64,000 nt of DNA from NCBI GenBank assembly GCA_018821435.1, contig JAHJME010000006.1, positions 1 through 64,000 on the forward strand, in the 5' to 3' direction. This document shows positions 9,380-18,712 of this stretch, in pieces; position 1 is the stretch's first letter; each line of letters begins with the position of its first letter. Under the pieces are notes generated by a model. It ran no database searches and was not told where the DNA came from. It saw only the letters and a program-made list of their open reading frames with translations. Made by a program: the position numbers and the translations under genes. Source of the DNA: Alphaproteobacteria bacterium (GTDB lineage Bacteria; Pseudomonadota; Alphaproteobacteria; Caulobacterales; Caulobacteraceae).

Positions 9380-9742
9380 ATGGCGCTCTCTCCTCGTGAC
9401 TCCACCCTTCGTCGCGCTCAGCGCGTCCGTAACCACCTCAAGAAGGTGTCGAACGGTCGTCCGCGCCTGTCGATCTTCCGTTCGTCGAAGAACATCTACG
9501 CCCAGGTCATCGATGATGAGAACGGCGTGACGCTCGCGGCGGCTTCTACGCTGGAAGGCGAGAAGACGGCCAAGGTGAAGGGGTCCGACAAGGACGCCGC
9601 CGCCAAGGTCGGCGCCCTCGTCGCCCAGCGCGCGATCGAAAAAGGCGTCAAGGACGTCGTGTTCGACCGTGGGGGCTATATGTACCACGGTCGGGTCAAG
9701 GCCCTGGCTGACGCCGCGCGCGAAGCCGGCCTGAACTTCTAA
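9380..9742 (+). CDS. rplR: 50S ribosomal protein L18
   Basis: A 120-residue L18 (E. coli 117). The N-terminal [35 protein letters not shown] and the terminal [26 protein letters not shown] are diagnostic. It binds 5S rRNA in the central protuberance. Three bases after rplF, ten before rpsE. Confidence 0.98.
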   Translation: MALSPRDSTLRRAQRVRNHLKKVSNGRPRLSIFRSSKNIYAQVIDDENGVTLAAASTLEGEKTAKVKGSDKDAAAKVGALVAQRAIEKGVKDVVFDRGGYMYHGRVKALADAAREAGLNF

Positions 9743-9752
9743 GGAATCGATC

Positions 9753-10346
9753 ATGGCTCGCAGAGACGAACAGCGCGGCGATCGTCGCAATCGGAACCCC
9801 GAAGAAGACCGGGACAACGAAATCGTCGAGAAGCTGGTGCACATCAACCGCGTCGCGGCCACCGTTAAGGGCGGCCGCCGGTTCTCCTTCGCCGCTCTCA
9901 TGATCGTGGGCGACCAGAAGGGCCGCGTGGGCTTCGGTCATGGCAAGGCGCGTGAAGTGCCGGAAGCCATCCGCAAGGCGACCGAAGAAGCCAAGAAGTC
10001 GATGATCCGCGTGCCGCTGCGCGAAAGCCGCACCCTGCACCACGACGGCAATGGCCGTTGGGGCGCGGGCAAGGTGATGGTCCGCGCGGCGCCTCCCGGC
10101 ACCGGCGTCATCGCCGGCGGCCCGATGCGCGCGGTCCTCGAAACCCTCGGCGTCCAGGACGTCGTCGGCAAGTCGGTCGGCTCGTCGAACCCCTACAACA
10201 TGGTGCGCGCCACGTTCGAAGCGCTGAAGGCCCAATCGTCGCCCCGCCAAGTCGCGGCCAAGCGCGGCAAGAAGGTCTCCGACGTGATCGGCCGTCGCGC
10301 CGACGGCGCCTCGGCGGTCGCGGCCGCCGCGGATTCGGAAGGTTAA
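9753..10346 (+). CDS. rpsE: 30S ribosomal protein S5
   Basis: The 197-residue product contains the double-stranded RNA-binding-like S5 core ([34 protein letters not shown]) and the [15 protein letters not shown]-terminal region. It is about 30 residues longer than E. coli S5 (167), from an Arg/Asp/Glu-rich N-terminus and an Ala-rich C-terminal tail. S5 affects decoding accuracy and lines the mRNA entry. Confidence 0.98.
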   Translation: MARRDEQRGDRRNRNPEEDRDNEIVEKLVHINRVAATVKGGRRFSFAALMIVGDQKGRVGFGHGKAREVPEAIRKATEEAKKSMIRVPLRESRTLHHDGNGRWGAGKVMVRAAPPGTGVIAGGPMRAVLETLGVQDVVGKSVGSSNPYNMVRATFEALKAQSSPRQVAAKRGKKVSDVIGRRADGASAVAAAADSEG

Positions 10347-10350
10347 GCTC

Positions 10351-10527
10351 ATGGCCAAAGTCACCGTTCGTCAGACCGGCAGCCCGATCCGCCGCACCAA
10401 GGACCAGCGCGCGACGCTCGCCGGTCTCGGCCTGAACCGCCTTGGCCGTGTCTCGACGCTCGAAGACACGCCCTCGGTTCGCGGCATGATCGCGAAGGTT
10501 CACCACCTCATCGAAGTGGTGGAATAG
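10351..10527 (+). CDS. rpmD: 50S ribosomal protein L30
   Basis: A 58-residue protein reading [20 protein letters not shown] and continuing [21 protein letters not shown], then [16 protein letters not shown]. The pattern of a short beta strand, [16 protein letters not shown] and GMIxKVxHLIxV is the L30 fold (E. coli 59 residues). It sits four bases after rpsE, in the conserved spc order between rpsE and rplO. Confidence 0.97.
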   Translation: MAKVTVRQTGSPIRRTKDQRATLAGLGLNRLGRVSTLEDTPSVRGMIAKVHHLIEVVE

Positions 10528-10559
10528 CCATCCTGTTCGTGCCATAGGCACGGCGTTGA

Positions 10560-10581
10560 GGGCGAGGCGCGAGCCTCGCCC
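10560..10581 (+). promoter_or_regulatory. 9-bp GNRA hairpin in the rpmD-rplO spacer
   Basis: GGGCGAGGC (10560-10568) pairs perfectly with GCCTCGCCC (10573-10581) across a GCGA loop. A weaker hairpin GGGGC-GTTC-GCCCC follows at about 10618-10631. No T-run follows the first stem, so it is more likely a processing, stability or partial attenuation element than a full terminator. It lies in a 131-base gap that is unusually long for this otherwise compact operon. Confidence 0.5.
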
Positions 10582-10658
10582 CTCGGCGTTTCTAGACCGA
10601 CTGTTTCCCAGCCGAGTCGGGGCGTTCGCCCCGGCGTCAGATCTCCAAGGAGAGGCAC

Positions 10659-11144
10659 ATGACCAAACTGAACGAACTCGCCCCGCGCGAGGGCTCCACC
10701 AAGAACCGCATGCGCGTCGGCCGTGGCCCGGGTTCGGGCAAGGGCAAGACCGCCGGTCGCGGTGTGAAGGGCCAGAAGGCGCGCTCGGGCGTGTCGATCA
10801 ACGGCTTCGAAGGCGGCCAGATGCCGCTGCACATGCGCATGCCGAAGCGCGGCTTCACGTCGCGCAACCGGAAAGATTTCGCCGAGGTGAACCTGTGGCG
10901 CATCGAGCAGGCGATCGAAGCCGGCAAGCTGGACGCCAAGACCGCGATCGACGCCGACGTGCTGATCAAGGCGGGCGTGATCCGTCGCGTGAAGGACGGC
11001 GTGAAGCTGCTGGGCGAGGGCGAGTGCAAGTCCAAGCTCACCCTCACGGTCTATTCCGCCACCGCTTCGGCCCGTGCGGCCGTCGAGAAGGCCGGCGGCT
11101 CGCTGACCACGACCAAGGTCGAAGCCAAGGCTGAAGAGGCCTAA
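10659..11144 (+). CDS. rplO: 50S ribosomal protein L15
   Basis: A 161-residue L15 (E. coli 144) with [30 protein letters not shown], the conserved Gly/Arg/Lys-rich N-terminal arm, and [17 protein letters not shown]. It is a late-assembling 50S protein. AAGGAG lies 9 bases before the ATG. It is last of the spc ribosomal genes before secY. Confidence 0.98.
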   Translation: MTKLNELAPREGSTKNRMRVGRGPGSGKGKTAGRGVKGQKARSGVSINGFEGGQMPLHMRMPKRGFTSRNRKDFAEVNLWRIEQAIEAGKLDAKTAIDADVLIKAGVIRRVKDGVKLLGEGECKSKLTLTVYSATASARAAVEKAGGSLTTTKVEAKAEEA

Positions 11145-11207
11145 GGCGTCCCGTGATGACGCCGGCCTCGCATCTGAGGTCGGCGCGTCCTATCTCAGCG
11201 GGGCGAC

Positions 11208-11227
11208 AGCCTTCCATTCGGAAGGCT
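11208..11227 (+). promoter_or_regulatory. 8-bp hairpin in the rplO-secY spacer
   Basis: AGCCTTCC (11208-11215) and GGAAGGCT (11220-11227) form a perfect stem with an ATTC loop, followed by TTCG and not a T-run. It stands 86 bases before secY in a 169-base gap. It could tune readthrough from rplO to secY; this is inference from structure only. Confidence 0.4.
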
Positions 11228-11313
11228 TTCGACTAAGGAATAGACGCGTGACGGGCGCCGGAACCGGTACCCACTTCCGGCTGTCACGGTCTGTGAGTCA
11301 GGGGATTTGCTGA

Positions 11314-12660
11314 ATGGCTTCGGCCGCAGAACAGCTTGCCGCCAATCTGAACTTCGACGCCTTCCGCAAGGCGACGGAGCTTCACAAGCGTATCTGGTTC
11401 ACGCTCTGGGCGTTGATCGTCTATCGGCTCGGGACCTACATCCCGATCCCGGGCATCGATCCAGTCGCCTTCCAACAGGCGTTCTCGGGCCAGGCCAAGG
11501 GCATCCTTGGCATGTTCAACATGTTCTCGGGCGGCGCCGTCGAACGGATGGCCATCTTCGCGCTCAGCGTGACGCCCTACATCTCGGCCTCGATCATCGT
11601 GCAGCTCCTCGGGACGGTTTATCCGCCGTGGGAGAAGCTGCGGAAGGAAGGCGGGGAGGCGGGGCGCAAGACGCTCAACCAGTACACCCGCTACCTGACC
11701 GTCGTGCTGGCGGTATTCCAATCCTTCGGCATCGCCGCGGGCCTGGCGCAGAGCCCCGGCCTGGTCGAGGCGCCCGGCCTGTTCTTCATCGTCTCGACGG
11801 TCGTCACCCTCACGGGCGGCACCATGTTCCTGATGTGGCTGGGCGAGCAGATCACCAGCCGCGGGGTCGGTAACGGCATCTCCCTGCTGATCTTCGCCGG
11901 CATCGTCGCCGTCCTGCCGCAGTACCTGTTCCAGGCCATGGAGCTGACCCGCACCGGGTCGATGAACTCCGGCACCCTGTTCCTGATGCTCATCCTGGTG
12001 GTCGCGGTGACCGTGGCCATCGTGTTCATGGAGCGCTCGCAGCGCCGGCTGCTGGTGCAGTATCCCAAGCGCCAGGTCGGCAACCGCATGTTCGGCGGCG
12101 ACACCTCGTTCCTGCCGCTGAAGATCAACACCTCGGGCGTGATCCCGCCGATCTTCGCCTCGTCGCTGCTGCTGTTGCCCGCCACCGTGATGGGTTTCGC
12201 GGCGACGGCGAACCTGCCCGAGTGGCTGCAATGGCTGCCGGTCGCGGTGGGCCAGCTCCAGCACGGCCAGCCGCTGTTCATGGTGCTGTACGGCGCCCTG
12301 ATCATCTTCTTCTGCTTCTTCTACACGTCGGTCGTCTTCAACCCCGAGGACACGGCGGAGAACCTGCGCAAGTACGGCGGCTTCCTGCCGGGCATCCGCC
12401 CCGGCAAGCGGACGGCCGAGTACCTCGACTTCGTGCTGACCCGCCTGACGGTGATCGGCGCCGGTTACATCACCCTGGTGTGCCTAGTGCCTGAGGGCCT
12501 GATGCGCTTCACGGGCAGCCAGTTCTACATGGGCGGCACCTCGCTGCTGATCGTGGTCAGCGTCACCATGGATACGGTGGCCCAGATCCAGTCGCACCTG
12601 CTGGCGCACCAGTACGAAGGGCTGATCAAGAAGTCGAAGCTGCGGGGCGGCCGGCGCTAG
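11314..12660 (+). CDS. secY: Protein translocase subunit SecY
   Basis: This 448-residue polytopic membrane protein has about ten transmembrane segments and SecY signatures such as RLGTYIPIPGID near residue 42, the FALSVTPYISASIIVQLL segment and KYGGFLPGIRPGKRTAEYLD before the last helices. It is the central channel of the SecYEG translocon. It follows rplO in the spc operon and precedes adk, the common bacterial order. The ATG at 11314 agrees with usual length (E. coli 443). Confidence 0.97.
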   Translation: MASAAEQLAANLNFDAFRKATELHKRIWFTLWALIVYRLGTYIPIPGIDPVAFQQAFSGQAKGILGMFNMFSGGAVERMAIFALSVTPYISASIIVQLLGTVYPPWEKLRKEGGEAGRKTLNQYTRYLTVVLAVFQSFGIAAGLAQSPGLVEAPGLFFIVSTVVTLTGGTMFLMWLGEQITSRGVGNGISLLIFAGIVAVLPQYLFQAMELTRTGSMNSGTLFLMLILVVAVTVAIVFMERSQRRLLVQYPKRQVGNRMFGGDTSFLPLKINTSGVIPPIFASSLLLLPATVMGFAATANLPEWLQWLPVAVGQLQHGQPLFMVLYGALIIFFCFFYTSVVFNPEDTAENLRKYGGFLPGIRPGKRTAEYLDFVLTRLTVIGAGYITLVCLVPEGLMRFTGSQFYMGGTSLLIVVSVTMDTVAQIQSHLLAHQYEGLIKKSKLRGGRR

Positions 12661-12721
12661 TCCGCCGCCTTGGGTGACGTTGGGGGACGGCGCCATCAAG
12701 AGCGCCGGTGAGGGGATCGCG

Positions 12722-13294
12722 ATGAACCTGATTCTGTTCGGACCGCCGGCGGCGGGGAAGGGCACCCAGGCCAAGCGCCTGGTCGAGGGCCGCAACATGG
12801 TCCAGCTTTCCACGGGCGACATGCTGCGCGCGGCGATCGCGTCCGGCTCGGAGCTGGGCCGGCGCGTCGAGGGCATCATGCAGCGCGGCGAGCTGGTCTC
12901 GGACGAGATCGTCATCGAGCTGATCGAGTCGCGCCTGCCTGAGGCCGACGCGGCCGGCGGGGCGATCTTCGATGGCTTCCCGCGCACCCTGGCCCAGGCC
13001 GAGGCTCTGGACAGGATGCTGGAAGGCCGCGGCCGCAAGATCGACCTGGTCCTGCGCCTGAAGGTGGACGACGAGGCCCTGAAGGCCCGGATCGCCGGCC
13101 GGTTCGCCGAGTCGGGCCGCCCGGACGACAATCCGGAAAGCTTCGTGGTCCGCCTGGACGCCTACAACGCCAACACCGCGCCGCTGCTCCCGTACTACGA
13201 GGGGCAGGGCAAGCTGGTCGAGGTCGACGGCATGGGGTCGATCGACTCCGTCGCTGCCGCGATCGACGGCGCCCTCGACCGGGTGCGCGGCTGA
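12722..13294 (+). CDS. adk: Adenylate kinase (short, lidless form)
   Basis: The 190-residue enzyme converts AMP plus ATP to two ADP. It has the P-loop GPPAAGKGTQAKRL at residues 7-20, STGDMLRAAI for AMP binding, and IFDGFPRTLAQAEAL. The insertion that forms a zinc lid in long forms is missing, so this is the short type. The ATG at 12722, preceded by GAGGGG, gives the canonical MNLILFGPP start; the ORF open further upstream lacks homology. It lies 61 bases after secY. Confidence 0.97.
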   Translation: MNLILFGPPAAGKGTQAKRLVEGRNMVQLSTGDMLRAAIASGSELGRRVEGIMQRGELVSDEIVIELIESRLPEADAAGGAIFDGFPRTLAQAEALDRMLEGRGRKIDLVLRLKVDDEALKARIAGRFAESGRPDDNPESFVVRLDAYNANTAPLLPYYEGQGKLVEVDGMGSIDSVAAAIDGALDRVRG

Positions 13295-13432
13295 TCGCCC
13301 CTGACCGATTGCGGATCGGCCCCACTCATGCTTTCCTTCCTTCACCCGGCGTTGAACCCGGCGTGACGAAGCCGTGCGGGATATTCCCTCCTGCGCGTGC
13401 AGTATTTCGTTCACATTTGGGCGTTTCCGCCA

Positions 13433-13460
13433 TTGACGGACATACCCCTACCCATATAAC
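13433..13460 (+). promoter_or_regulatory. Promoter of the alpha operon (rpsM)
   Basis: TTGACG (13433-13438) and TATAAC (13455-13460) are 16 bases apart. In the Caulobacter sigma-73 form the element reads TTGACGG, 13 bases, CATATAAC. Transcription would start near 13467, about 100 bases before rpsM. It lies in the 273-base gap after adk, where no other feature was found. Confidence 0.75.
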
Positions 13461-13567
13461 GAAGCGCTTCCGCGAAAGAGCGCGAAGGACGCGCCGGCCT
13501 ATGCTTATGGCAGCTAGGGGCCGGGGCGCCATTTGCGCTTTTCTTGCGTGATCAGGAGATTACCTAC

Positions 13568-13936
13568 GTGGCCCGTATCGCTGGCGTCAACATTCCCACC
13601 AACAAGCGCGTCGTGATCGCGCTGCAGTACATCCATGGCATCGGTCAGGCGAAAGCCCGCGAGATCGTCAGCAAGGTCGGCATCGAGGACGCCCGTCGCG
13701 TCAATCAGCTGACCGACGCGGAAGTCCTGCAGATCCGCGAGACGATCGACCGCGACTATATGGTCGAAGGCGATCTGCGCCGCGACACCGCGGTCAACAT
13801 CAAGCGCCTCATGGACCTGGCCTGCTATCGCGGCCTGCGTCACCGCAAGGGCCTGCCGGTCCGCGGTCAGCGCACCCACACCAACGCCCGCACCCGCAAG
13901 GGTCCGGCCAAGCCGATCGCCGGCAAGAAGAAGTAA
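13568..13936 (+). CDS. rpsM: 30S ribosomal protein S13
   Basis: A 122-residue S13 (E. coli 118), starting (V/M)[19 protein letters not shown] and containing the helix-two-turn-helix segment and [23 protein letters not shown], which contacts 16S rRNA and P-site tRNA. The GTG at 13568 is chosen because AGGAG (13554-13558) precedes it at 9 bases and it gives the family N-terminus. Confidence 0.97.
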   Translation: MARIAGVNIPTNKRVVIALQYIHGIGQAKAREIVSKVGIEDARRVNQLTDAEVLQIRETIDRDYMVEGDLRRDTAVNIKRLMDLACYRGLRHRKGLPVRGQRTHTNARTRKGPAKPIAGKKK

Positions 13937-13948
13937 GAGAGCTAGTCG

Positions 13949-14338
13949 ATGGCCAAGGAACCGGCGCGCGTCAAACGTCGCGAGCGTAAGAACATCACTT
14001 CGGGCGTGGCGCACGTGAACGCCTCGTTCAACAACACGATGATCACCATCACCGACGCCCAGGGGAACACGATCTCCTGGTCCAGCGCCGGCCTGATGGG
14101 CTTCAAGGGTTCGCGTAAGTCGACGCCCTACGCCGCGCAGATGGCGGCCGAGGACGCCGGTCGCAAGGCCGCCGAACACGGCGTGCGCACGCTGGAAGTC
14201 AACGTCTCGGGTCCCGGCTCGGGCCGTGAGTCTGCGCTCCGCGCCCTGCAGGCCGTCGGTATGACGATCACCACCATCCGGGACGTGACTCCGATCCCGC
14301 ACAACGGCTGCCGCCCGCCCAAGCGCCGGCGCGTCTAG
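13949..14338 (+). CDS. rpsK: 30S ribosomal protein S11
   Basis: A 129-residue product, same length as E. coli S11, with [21 protein letters not shown] and the terminal [18 protein letters not shown], both diagnostic. S11 lies in the platform by the mRNA exit. No rpsD or rpmJ gene lies in this operon, as usual in alphaproteobacteria. Confidence 0.98.
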   Translation: MAKEPARVKRRERKNITSGVAHVNASFNNTMITITDAQGNTISWSSAGLMGFKGSRKSTPYAAQMAAEDAGRKAAEHGVRTLEVNVSGPGSGRESALRALQAVGMTITTIRDVTPIPHNGCRPPKRRRV

Positions 14339-14411
14339 TCGTTAGAACTACAATCCCTGACGCCGGTCCGCGGTTCTGCGGCCGGCGATCCTGCGTTTTC
14401 GAGGGACACAC

Positions 14412-15428
14412 GTGATCGAAAGAAACTGGAACGAGCTTATCCGTCCCGAGAAGCCGCAAATCGAGACTGGCTCCGACGCCGCCCGCAAGGCGCGTCTGGT
14501 GGCAGAGCCTCTCGAGCGCGGGTTCGGCGTGACCCTGGGCAATAGCCTGCGGCGCGTGCTTCTCTCCTCCCTGCAGGGCGCGGCTGTGACCGCGGTGCAG
14601 ATCGACGGCGTGGTCCACGAGTTCTCCTCGCTGGAAGGCGTCCGCGAAGACGTCGTCGACATCGTGCTGAACATCAAGCAACTGGCGCTGCGCATGCACG
14701 CCGAGGGCCCGAAGCGCATGACGCTCCGCGCCACCGGCCCGGGCGTGGTCACCGCCGGCCAGATCGAGGCCCCCTCGGACATCGAGATCCTCAACCCCGA
14801 CCACGTGCTCTGCACGCTGGACGAGGGCGCGAACGTGCGCATGGAATTCACGGTCCAGACCGGCAAGGGCTATGTCGCCGCCGAACTGAACCGTCCTGAA
14901 GACGCCCCGATCGGCCTGATCGCCGTCGATGCGCTCTATTCCCCGGTCAAGCGCGTCGCCTATCGCGTCGAGCCCACCCGCCAGGGCCAGAGCCTCGACT
15001 ACGACAAGCTGATCATGGAAGTCGAAACCAACGGCGCGGTCAGCCCGGTGGACGCGGTGGCCTACGCCGCCCGTATCCTGCAGGACCAGCTCCAGATCTT
15101 CATCACCTTCGAAGAGCCGAAGAAGAAGGTCGAAGGCGAAGCCAAGCCGGAACTGCCGTTCAACCCGGCGCTGCTGAAGAAGGTGGACGAGCTCGAGCTT
15201 TCCGTCCGTTCGGCCAACTGCCTGAAGAACGACAACATCGTCTACATCGGCGACCTGATCCAGAAGACGGAGGCGGAGATGCTCCGCACCCCGAACTTCG
15301 GCCGCAAGTCGCTGAACGAGATCAAGGAAGTTCTCGCCGGGATGGGTCTCCACCTCGGCATGGACGTGCCGAACTGGCCGCCCGAGAACATCGAAGAGCT
15401 GGCGAAGAAGTTCGAAGACCAGATGTAA
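14412..15428 (+). CDS. rpoA: DNA-directed RNA polymerase alpha subunit
   Basis: The 338-residue protein has the N-terminal assembly domain ([26 protein letters not shown], residues about 36-61) and the C-terminal domain ([49 protein letters not shown], about residues 259-307), which contacts UP elements and activators. Length matches E. coli (329). It follows rpsK by 73 bases and begins at an ATG/GTG-type start (GTG at 14412) with GAGGGACAC upstream. Confidence 0.97.
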   Translation: MIERNWNELIRPEKPQIETGSDAARKARLVAEPLERGFGVTLGNSLRRVLLSSLQGAAVTAVQIDGVVHEFSSLEGVREDVVDIVLNIKQLALRMHAEGPKRMTLRATGPGVVTAGQIEAPSDIEILNPDHVLCTLDEGANVRMEFTVQTGKGYVAAELNRPEDAPIGLIAVDALYSPVKRVAYRVEPTRQGQSLDYDKLIMEVETNGAVSPVDAVAYAARILQDQLQIFITFEEPKKKVEGEAKPELPFNPALLKKVDELELSVRSANCLKNDNIVYIGDLIQKTEAEMLRTPNFGRKSLNEIKEVLAGMGLHLGMDVPNWPPENIEELAKKFEDQM

Positions 15429-15444
15429 GCGGCTTCCGCGCCGA

Positions 15445-15479
15445 CTTCGGGCCGCCTCGGCGGTCTGGGCCCGACGAAG
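15445..15479 (+). promoter_or_regulatory. Hairpin in the rpoA-rplQ spacer
   Basis: CTTCGGGCC (15445-15453) can pair with GGCCCG...GAAG (to 15479) with a small bulge, and an inner stem CCGCC-TC-GGCGG competes. No clear T-run follows. The 182-base gap between rpoA and rplQ holds no other feature, so rplQ may be transcribed partly separately or the transcript may be processed here. Confidence 0.35.
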
Positions 15480-15610
15480 CCGCGATGGCGGTGGAGGGCT
15501 CCGGCGTTTCGTATTGAACCTGGGCGGGAGCGGCCTGGGATTTGGTTAGGTAGGACGTCTTTCGCAGCGCGGGAGCGTCCGGCGGGCCCAGGTGGCTCAG
15601 GAGATACAAG

Positions 15611-16030
15611 ATGCGTCACGGTATCGCGCACCGTAAACTGGGCCGCACGTCCGCCCACCGGACCGCCATGTTCGCCAACATGTCGGCCAGCCTGATCAAG
15701 CACGAGCAGATCGTGACCACCCTGCCGAAGGCCAAGGAGCTCCGCCCCTTCGTCGAGAAGCTGATCACCCTTGGCAAGCGCGGCACGCTGCACGCCCGCC
15801 GCCAGGCCATCAGCCAGGTGCGTGACGTGGAACAGGTCGGCAAGCTGTTCGCCGTTCTGGGTCCGCGCTACGCCGAGCGTCCGGGCGGCTACATCCGCGT
15901 CCTGAAGGCCGGCTTCCGCCGTGGCGACAATGCGCCCATGGCCGTCATCGAGTTCGTCGACCGCGATCCGTCGGAAAAGGGCAAGGACTCCGGCCCGACC
16001 GCCGAGACCGCCTTCGGCGCCGACGACTAA
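15611..16030 (+). CDS. rplQ: 50S ribosomal protein L17
   Basis: A 139-residue L17 beginning [21 protein letters not shown] and containing [21 protein letters not shown] and [35 protein letters not shown]. coli L17 has 127 residues; the excess is an acidic C-terminal tail. It lies at the tunnel exit. CAGGAG precedes the ATG. Last gene of the alpha operon, followed by a terminator. Confidence 0.98.
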   Translation: MRHGIAHRKLGRTSAHRTAMFANMSASLIKHEQIVTTLPKAKELRPFVEKLITLGKRGTLHARRQAISQVRDVEQVGKLFAVLGPRYAERPGGYIRVLKAGFRRGDNAPMAVIEFVDRDPSEKGKDSGPTAETAFGADD

Positions 16031-16056
16031 ACACGTCGCGCTCGGCGATATGGATA

Positions 16057-16086
16057 GGCCCCGGAAGCTTGCTTCCGGGGCTTTTC
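16057..16086 (+). terminator. Rho-independent terminator of the alpha operon
   Basis: GCCCCGGAAGC (16058-16068) pairs perfectly with GCTTCCGGGGC (16071-16081) and is followed by TTTT. It starts 27 bases after the rplQ stop and ends the ribosomal block. Confidence 0.95.
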
Positions 16087-16125
16087 ATTTGCGTGGGTGT
16101 CGCAGAGGCCGGCTAGGCTGAGGCC

Positions 16126-17340
16126 ATGCTTCGCTGGCTCACGCTCTGCTGGACGGTCCTGGTCCTCGCCGCCTGCGCGACAAGCCCGCCGCCATCCAAG
16201 CCCCAGCCGCTGACGATCCTGGTTTCCATCGACGGCTTCCGGCCGGACTATCTGGATCGGGGCGTCACGCCGGTCCTCTCGGGCCTGGCCGCCGATGGCG
16301 CGCGGGCGTCGATGCGGCCCTCGTTCCCCACCAAGACCTTCCCCAACCACTACGCCCTGGTCACCGGCCTGCGGCCCGATCGCAACGGGGTGGTCGAGAA
16401 CAACATGGAGGACCCGGCGATCCCGGGGGTGACCTTCAAGATGTCCAACGCCCAGGAGGTGCGCGACGGGCGATGGTGGAACGAGGGCGAGCCGATCTGG
16501 GTCGCGGCCGAGCGGGCGGGGATCGTCAGCGCGACCATGTTCTGGCCCGGATCCGAGGCGGCGATCCGTGGCGTGCGGCCCAGCTTCACGCGGGCGTTCG
16601 ACCAGTCCGTGTCCGCCGACGCCCGCGTCGACCAGGTGCTGGCCTGGCTGGACCTGCCGGCGGCGCGGCGGCCGCGCCTGGTGACGCTCTACTTCGACGA
16701 CGTGGACACGGCCGGCCACGACTTCGGTCCGGACAGCGCGGAGCTGAACGCCGCCGCCGCCAAGGTCGACGCGGCCATGGGTCGGCTACAGTCGGGGCTG
16801 ACGACGCGGGGGCTCGAGGCCAACGTCGTGGTCGTCGCGGACCACGGCATGGCGCCGCTGTCCGATGACCGCCGGCTGTTCCTGGACGATATCCTGCCCG
16901 TGGGCGCCTATCGCTATCTGGCGACGGGGGCGTTCGCGACCCTCTACCCGACGCCGGGACACGAGGCTGAGGTCGCGGGCGCGCTGATGACCCCGCGCGC
17001 GCATCTGCAGTGCTGGGCCAAGGCCGATATCCCCGCGCGCTTCCACTACGGCCGCAACCCGCGGGTCGCGCCGTATCTCTGCCTCCCGGACACGGGCTGG
17101 CGGATCACAACGCGGGACGACAAGCCCAGCAAGCCGGAGCGGGGCGCCCACGGCTATGACAACTTCAGCCCGGACATGGCGGCGATCTTCATCGCCCAGG
17201 GTCCGGCGTTCCGGCGCGGCGTGATCGTGCCGACGTTCGACAACGTCAGCGTCTATCCGCTGCTGGCGCGGCTGATCGGCGTGCCGCCCGCGCCCAATGA
17301 CGGCCATCTGCGGGACGTGGCGGCCGCCTTGACGAGGTAG
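16126..17340 (+). CDS. Exported nucleotide pyrophosphatase/phosphodiesterase family lipoprotein
   Basis: This 404-residue protein has a lipoprotein signal peptide (lipobox LAAC, Cys at about residue 17). The catalytic core is of the type I phosphodiesterase / ENPP family in the alkaline phosphatase superfamily: ILVSIDGFRPDYLDRG (metal-binding Asp), then SFPTKTFPNHYALVTG with the nucleophile Thr and the FPNHY signature, YFDDVDTAGHDFGPDS and VVVADHGM for the second zinc, and AHGYDN for the last His. It is predicted to hydrolyse phosphodiester or pyrophosphate bonds of nucleotides or related compounds outside the cytoplasm; the substrate is not inferable. It begins just after the alpha-operon terminator. 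Confidence 0.87.
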   Translation: MLRWLTLCWTVLVLAACATSPPPSKPQPLTILVSIDGFRPDYLDRGVTPVLSGLAADGARASMRPSFPTKTFPNHYALVTGLRPDRNGVVENNMEDPAIPGVTFKMSNAQEVRDGRWWNEGEPIWVAAERAGIVSATMFWPGSEAAIRGVRPSFTRAFDQSVSADARVDQVLAWLDLPAARRPRLVTLYFDDVDTAGHDFGPDSAELNAAAAKVDAAMGRLQSGLTTRGLEANVVVVADHGMAPLSDDRRLFLDDILPVGAYRYLATGAFATLYPTPGHEAEVAGALMTPRAHLQCWAKADIPARFHYGRNPRVAPYLCLPDTGWRITTRDDKPSKPERGAHGYDNFSPDMAAIFIAQGPAFRRGVIVPTFDNVSVYPLLARLIGVPPAPNDGHLRDVAAALTR

Positions 17341-17386
17341 TTGCGATATGTGTTAAATATTGGCGATTGAAGCAAGGAGATCGCCG

Positions 17387-17866
17387 ATGGCTCCGTCCGT
17401 GTTCGTTCCTGCCGTCTTCTACAAGGACCCGCGCGCCGCGCTGACCTGGCTGGAGCAGGCGTTCGGCTTCGAGACCACCACCCTGGTGACCGACGCGGAG
17501 GGGAATGTCGGCCACGCCGAGATGTCGTTCCTGGGCGGCCAGGTTCAGGTGGGCGGCGAGTGGGAGTCGCCCGAGATCGCCGGCGAGGCGCGGATGCGCA
17601 GCCCCGCGTCGGTGGAGGGCATCAACACCCAGTTCATCCGCATCCACATGGACGAGGGCCTGGACGCCCACTGCGCGACCGCCCGCGCCGCCGGCGCTCG
17701 AATCCTGGCCGCGCCGGAGGACCAGTTCTATGGCGCGCGCGTCTACCGGGCCATGGATCCGGAGGGCCACGTCTGGACGTTCAGCCAGGAGGGCGCCGCG
17801 CCGTCGATCGGCGAGATGGAAGCCCGCAGCGGCCTGAAGATCCGCAGCTCGCTGAAGGAGGACTGA
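17387..17866 (+). CDS. VOC-superfamily (glyoxalase/bleomycin-resistance fold) protein, first of a tandem pair
   Basis: A 159-residue protein with paired beta-alpha-beta-beta-beta modules: VPAVFYKDPRAALTWLEQAFGFE at the start and YGARVYRAMDPEGHVWTFSQ near residue 118, typical of VOC proteins. The start at 17387 has AAGGAG upstream; a TTG-type extension lacks homology. It is about half identical by eye to the next gene, so they look like a tandem duplication. The cassette with cupin, ArsR regulator, SRPBCC protein and MFS exporter suggests detoxification or metabolism of a small molecule. No substrate is claimed. Confidence 0.8.
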   Translation: MAPSVFVPAVFYKDPRAALTWLEQAFGFETTTLVTDAEGNVGHAEMSFLGGQVQVGGEWESPEIAGEARMRSPASVEGINTQFIRIHMDEGLDAHCATARAAGARILAAPEDQFYGARVYRAMDPEGHVWTFSQEGAAPSIGEMEARSGLKIRSSLKED

Positions 17867-17867
17867 G

Positions 17868-18338
17868 ATGGCCGGCCCTGATGGCGGAGACTGGCGCGCG
17901 CCCCTGATGTCGGCGGTCTGCTACCGCGACCCCAAGGCGGCGCTGAAATTCCTGGAGGCGGCGTTCGGCTTCGAGCTGTCGATGCTGATCGAGGACGACC
18001 AGGGGAACATCGCCCACTCCGAGATGCGGTTCGGCAACGCCGTGGTGATGATCGGCAACGAGTGGACCGAGGATCACAAGAGCCCGGCCTCCATCGGCGG
18101 CAAGAACACCCAGACGGTGCACATCCAGATCGACACCGACGTGGACGCCCACTGCGCGCGGGCGCGCCAGGCCGGGTTCGAGATCCTGGCCCAGCCCGAG
18201 ACCCAGTTCTACGGCGACCGGACCTATCGCTGCCGCGATCCCGAGGGCCACATCTGGACCGTGGCCCAGACCGTCCAGGCGATGAGCCGCGAGGACGCCG
18301 AGGCGGCCAGCGGGCTCAAGATCACGGGCTGGGTCTGA
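17868..18338 (+). CDS. VOC-superfamily protein, second of a tandem pair
   Basis: The 156-residue product shares with its upstream neighbour CYRDPKAALKFLEAAFGFE, the HSEM segment, DAHCARARQAGFEILAQPETQFYGDRTYRCRDPEGHIW and the C-terminal SGLKI. It follows after one base, so the two are co-translated. The conserved HSEM and DPEGH motifs could supply metal ligands in a dimer. Its stop overlaps the cupin start (TGATG). Confidence 0.8.
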   Translation: MAGPDGGDWRAPLMSAVCYRDPKAALKFLEAAFGFELSMLIEDDQGNIAHSEMRFGNAVVMIGNEWTEDHKSPASIGGKNTQTVHIQIDTDVDAHCARARQAGFEILAQPETQFYGDRTYRCRDPEGHIWTVAQTVQAMSREDAEAASGLKITGWV

Positions 18339-18712
18339 TGCCGCGCTTCGACCTGGAGGACACCTATCTGAGCCTGGACGGGCAGGGCGGTCTGGCGCGC
18401 CACCCGGTCGAGCGGTTCTGGGAGACCGTGGACGCCAACCCCGACCTCAAGGGCACGCTTGTCGCGGCTTACCAGAGCCTGGGCGACTGGCCGCACTGGG
18501 AGATGCACCCCGAGGGCGAGGAGGTGCTGGTGCTGCTGGACGGCCGGATGACGCTGATCCTGGACGAGCCAGGCGGCGAGCGGTGGGTGGAGATGGCGCC
18601 CGGCGCCACCTGCATCGTGCCCAGGGGAATCTGGCACCGGGCGCTCGTGCCCGACCCCGCGCGGTTCCTCGGCATCACCTTTGGCGCCGGCACCCAGCAC
18701 AGGCCGCTTTGA
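18338..18712 (+). CDS. Cupin-domain protein
   Basis: A 124-residue single-domain cupin. The first motif is seen as HWEMHPEGEEVLVLLDGRMTLIL (about residues 49-71) and the second as PGATCIVPRGIWHRAL, with the usual Glu and His ligand positions. It is coupled to the preceding VOC gene and to the ArsR gene (TGATG at both ends). It may bind a metal and a small ligand; the activity is unknown. Confidence 0.8.
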   Translation: MPRFDLEDTYLSLDGQGGLARHPVERFWETVDANPDLKGTLVAAYQSLGDWPHWEMHPEGEEVLVLLDGRMTLILDEPGGERWVEMAPGATCIVPRGIWHRALVPDPARFLGITFGAGTQHRPL

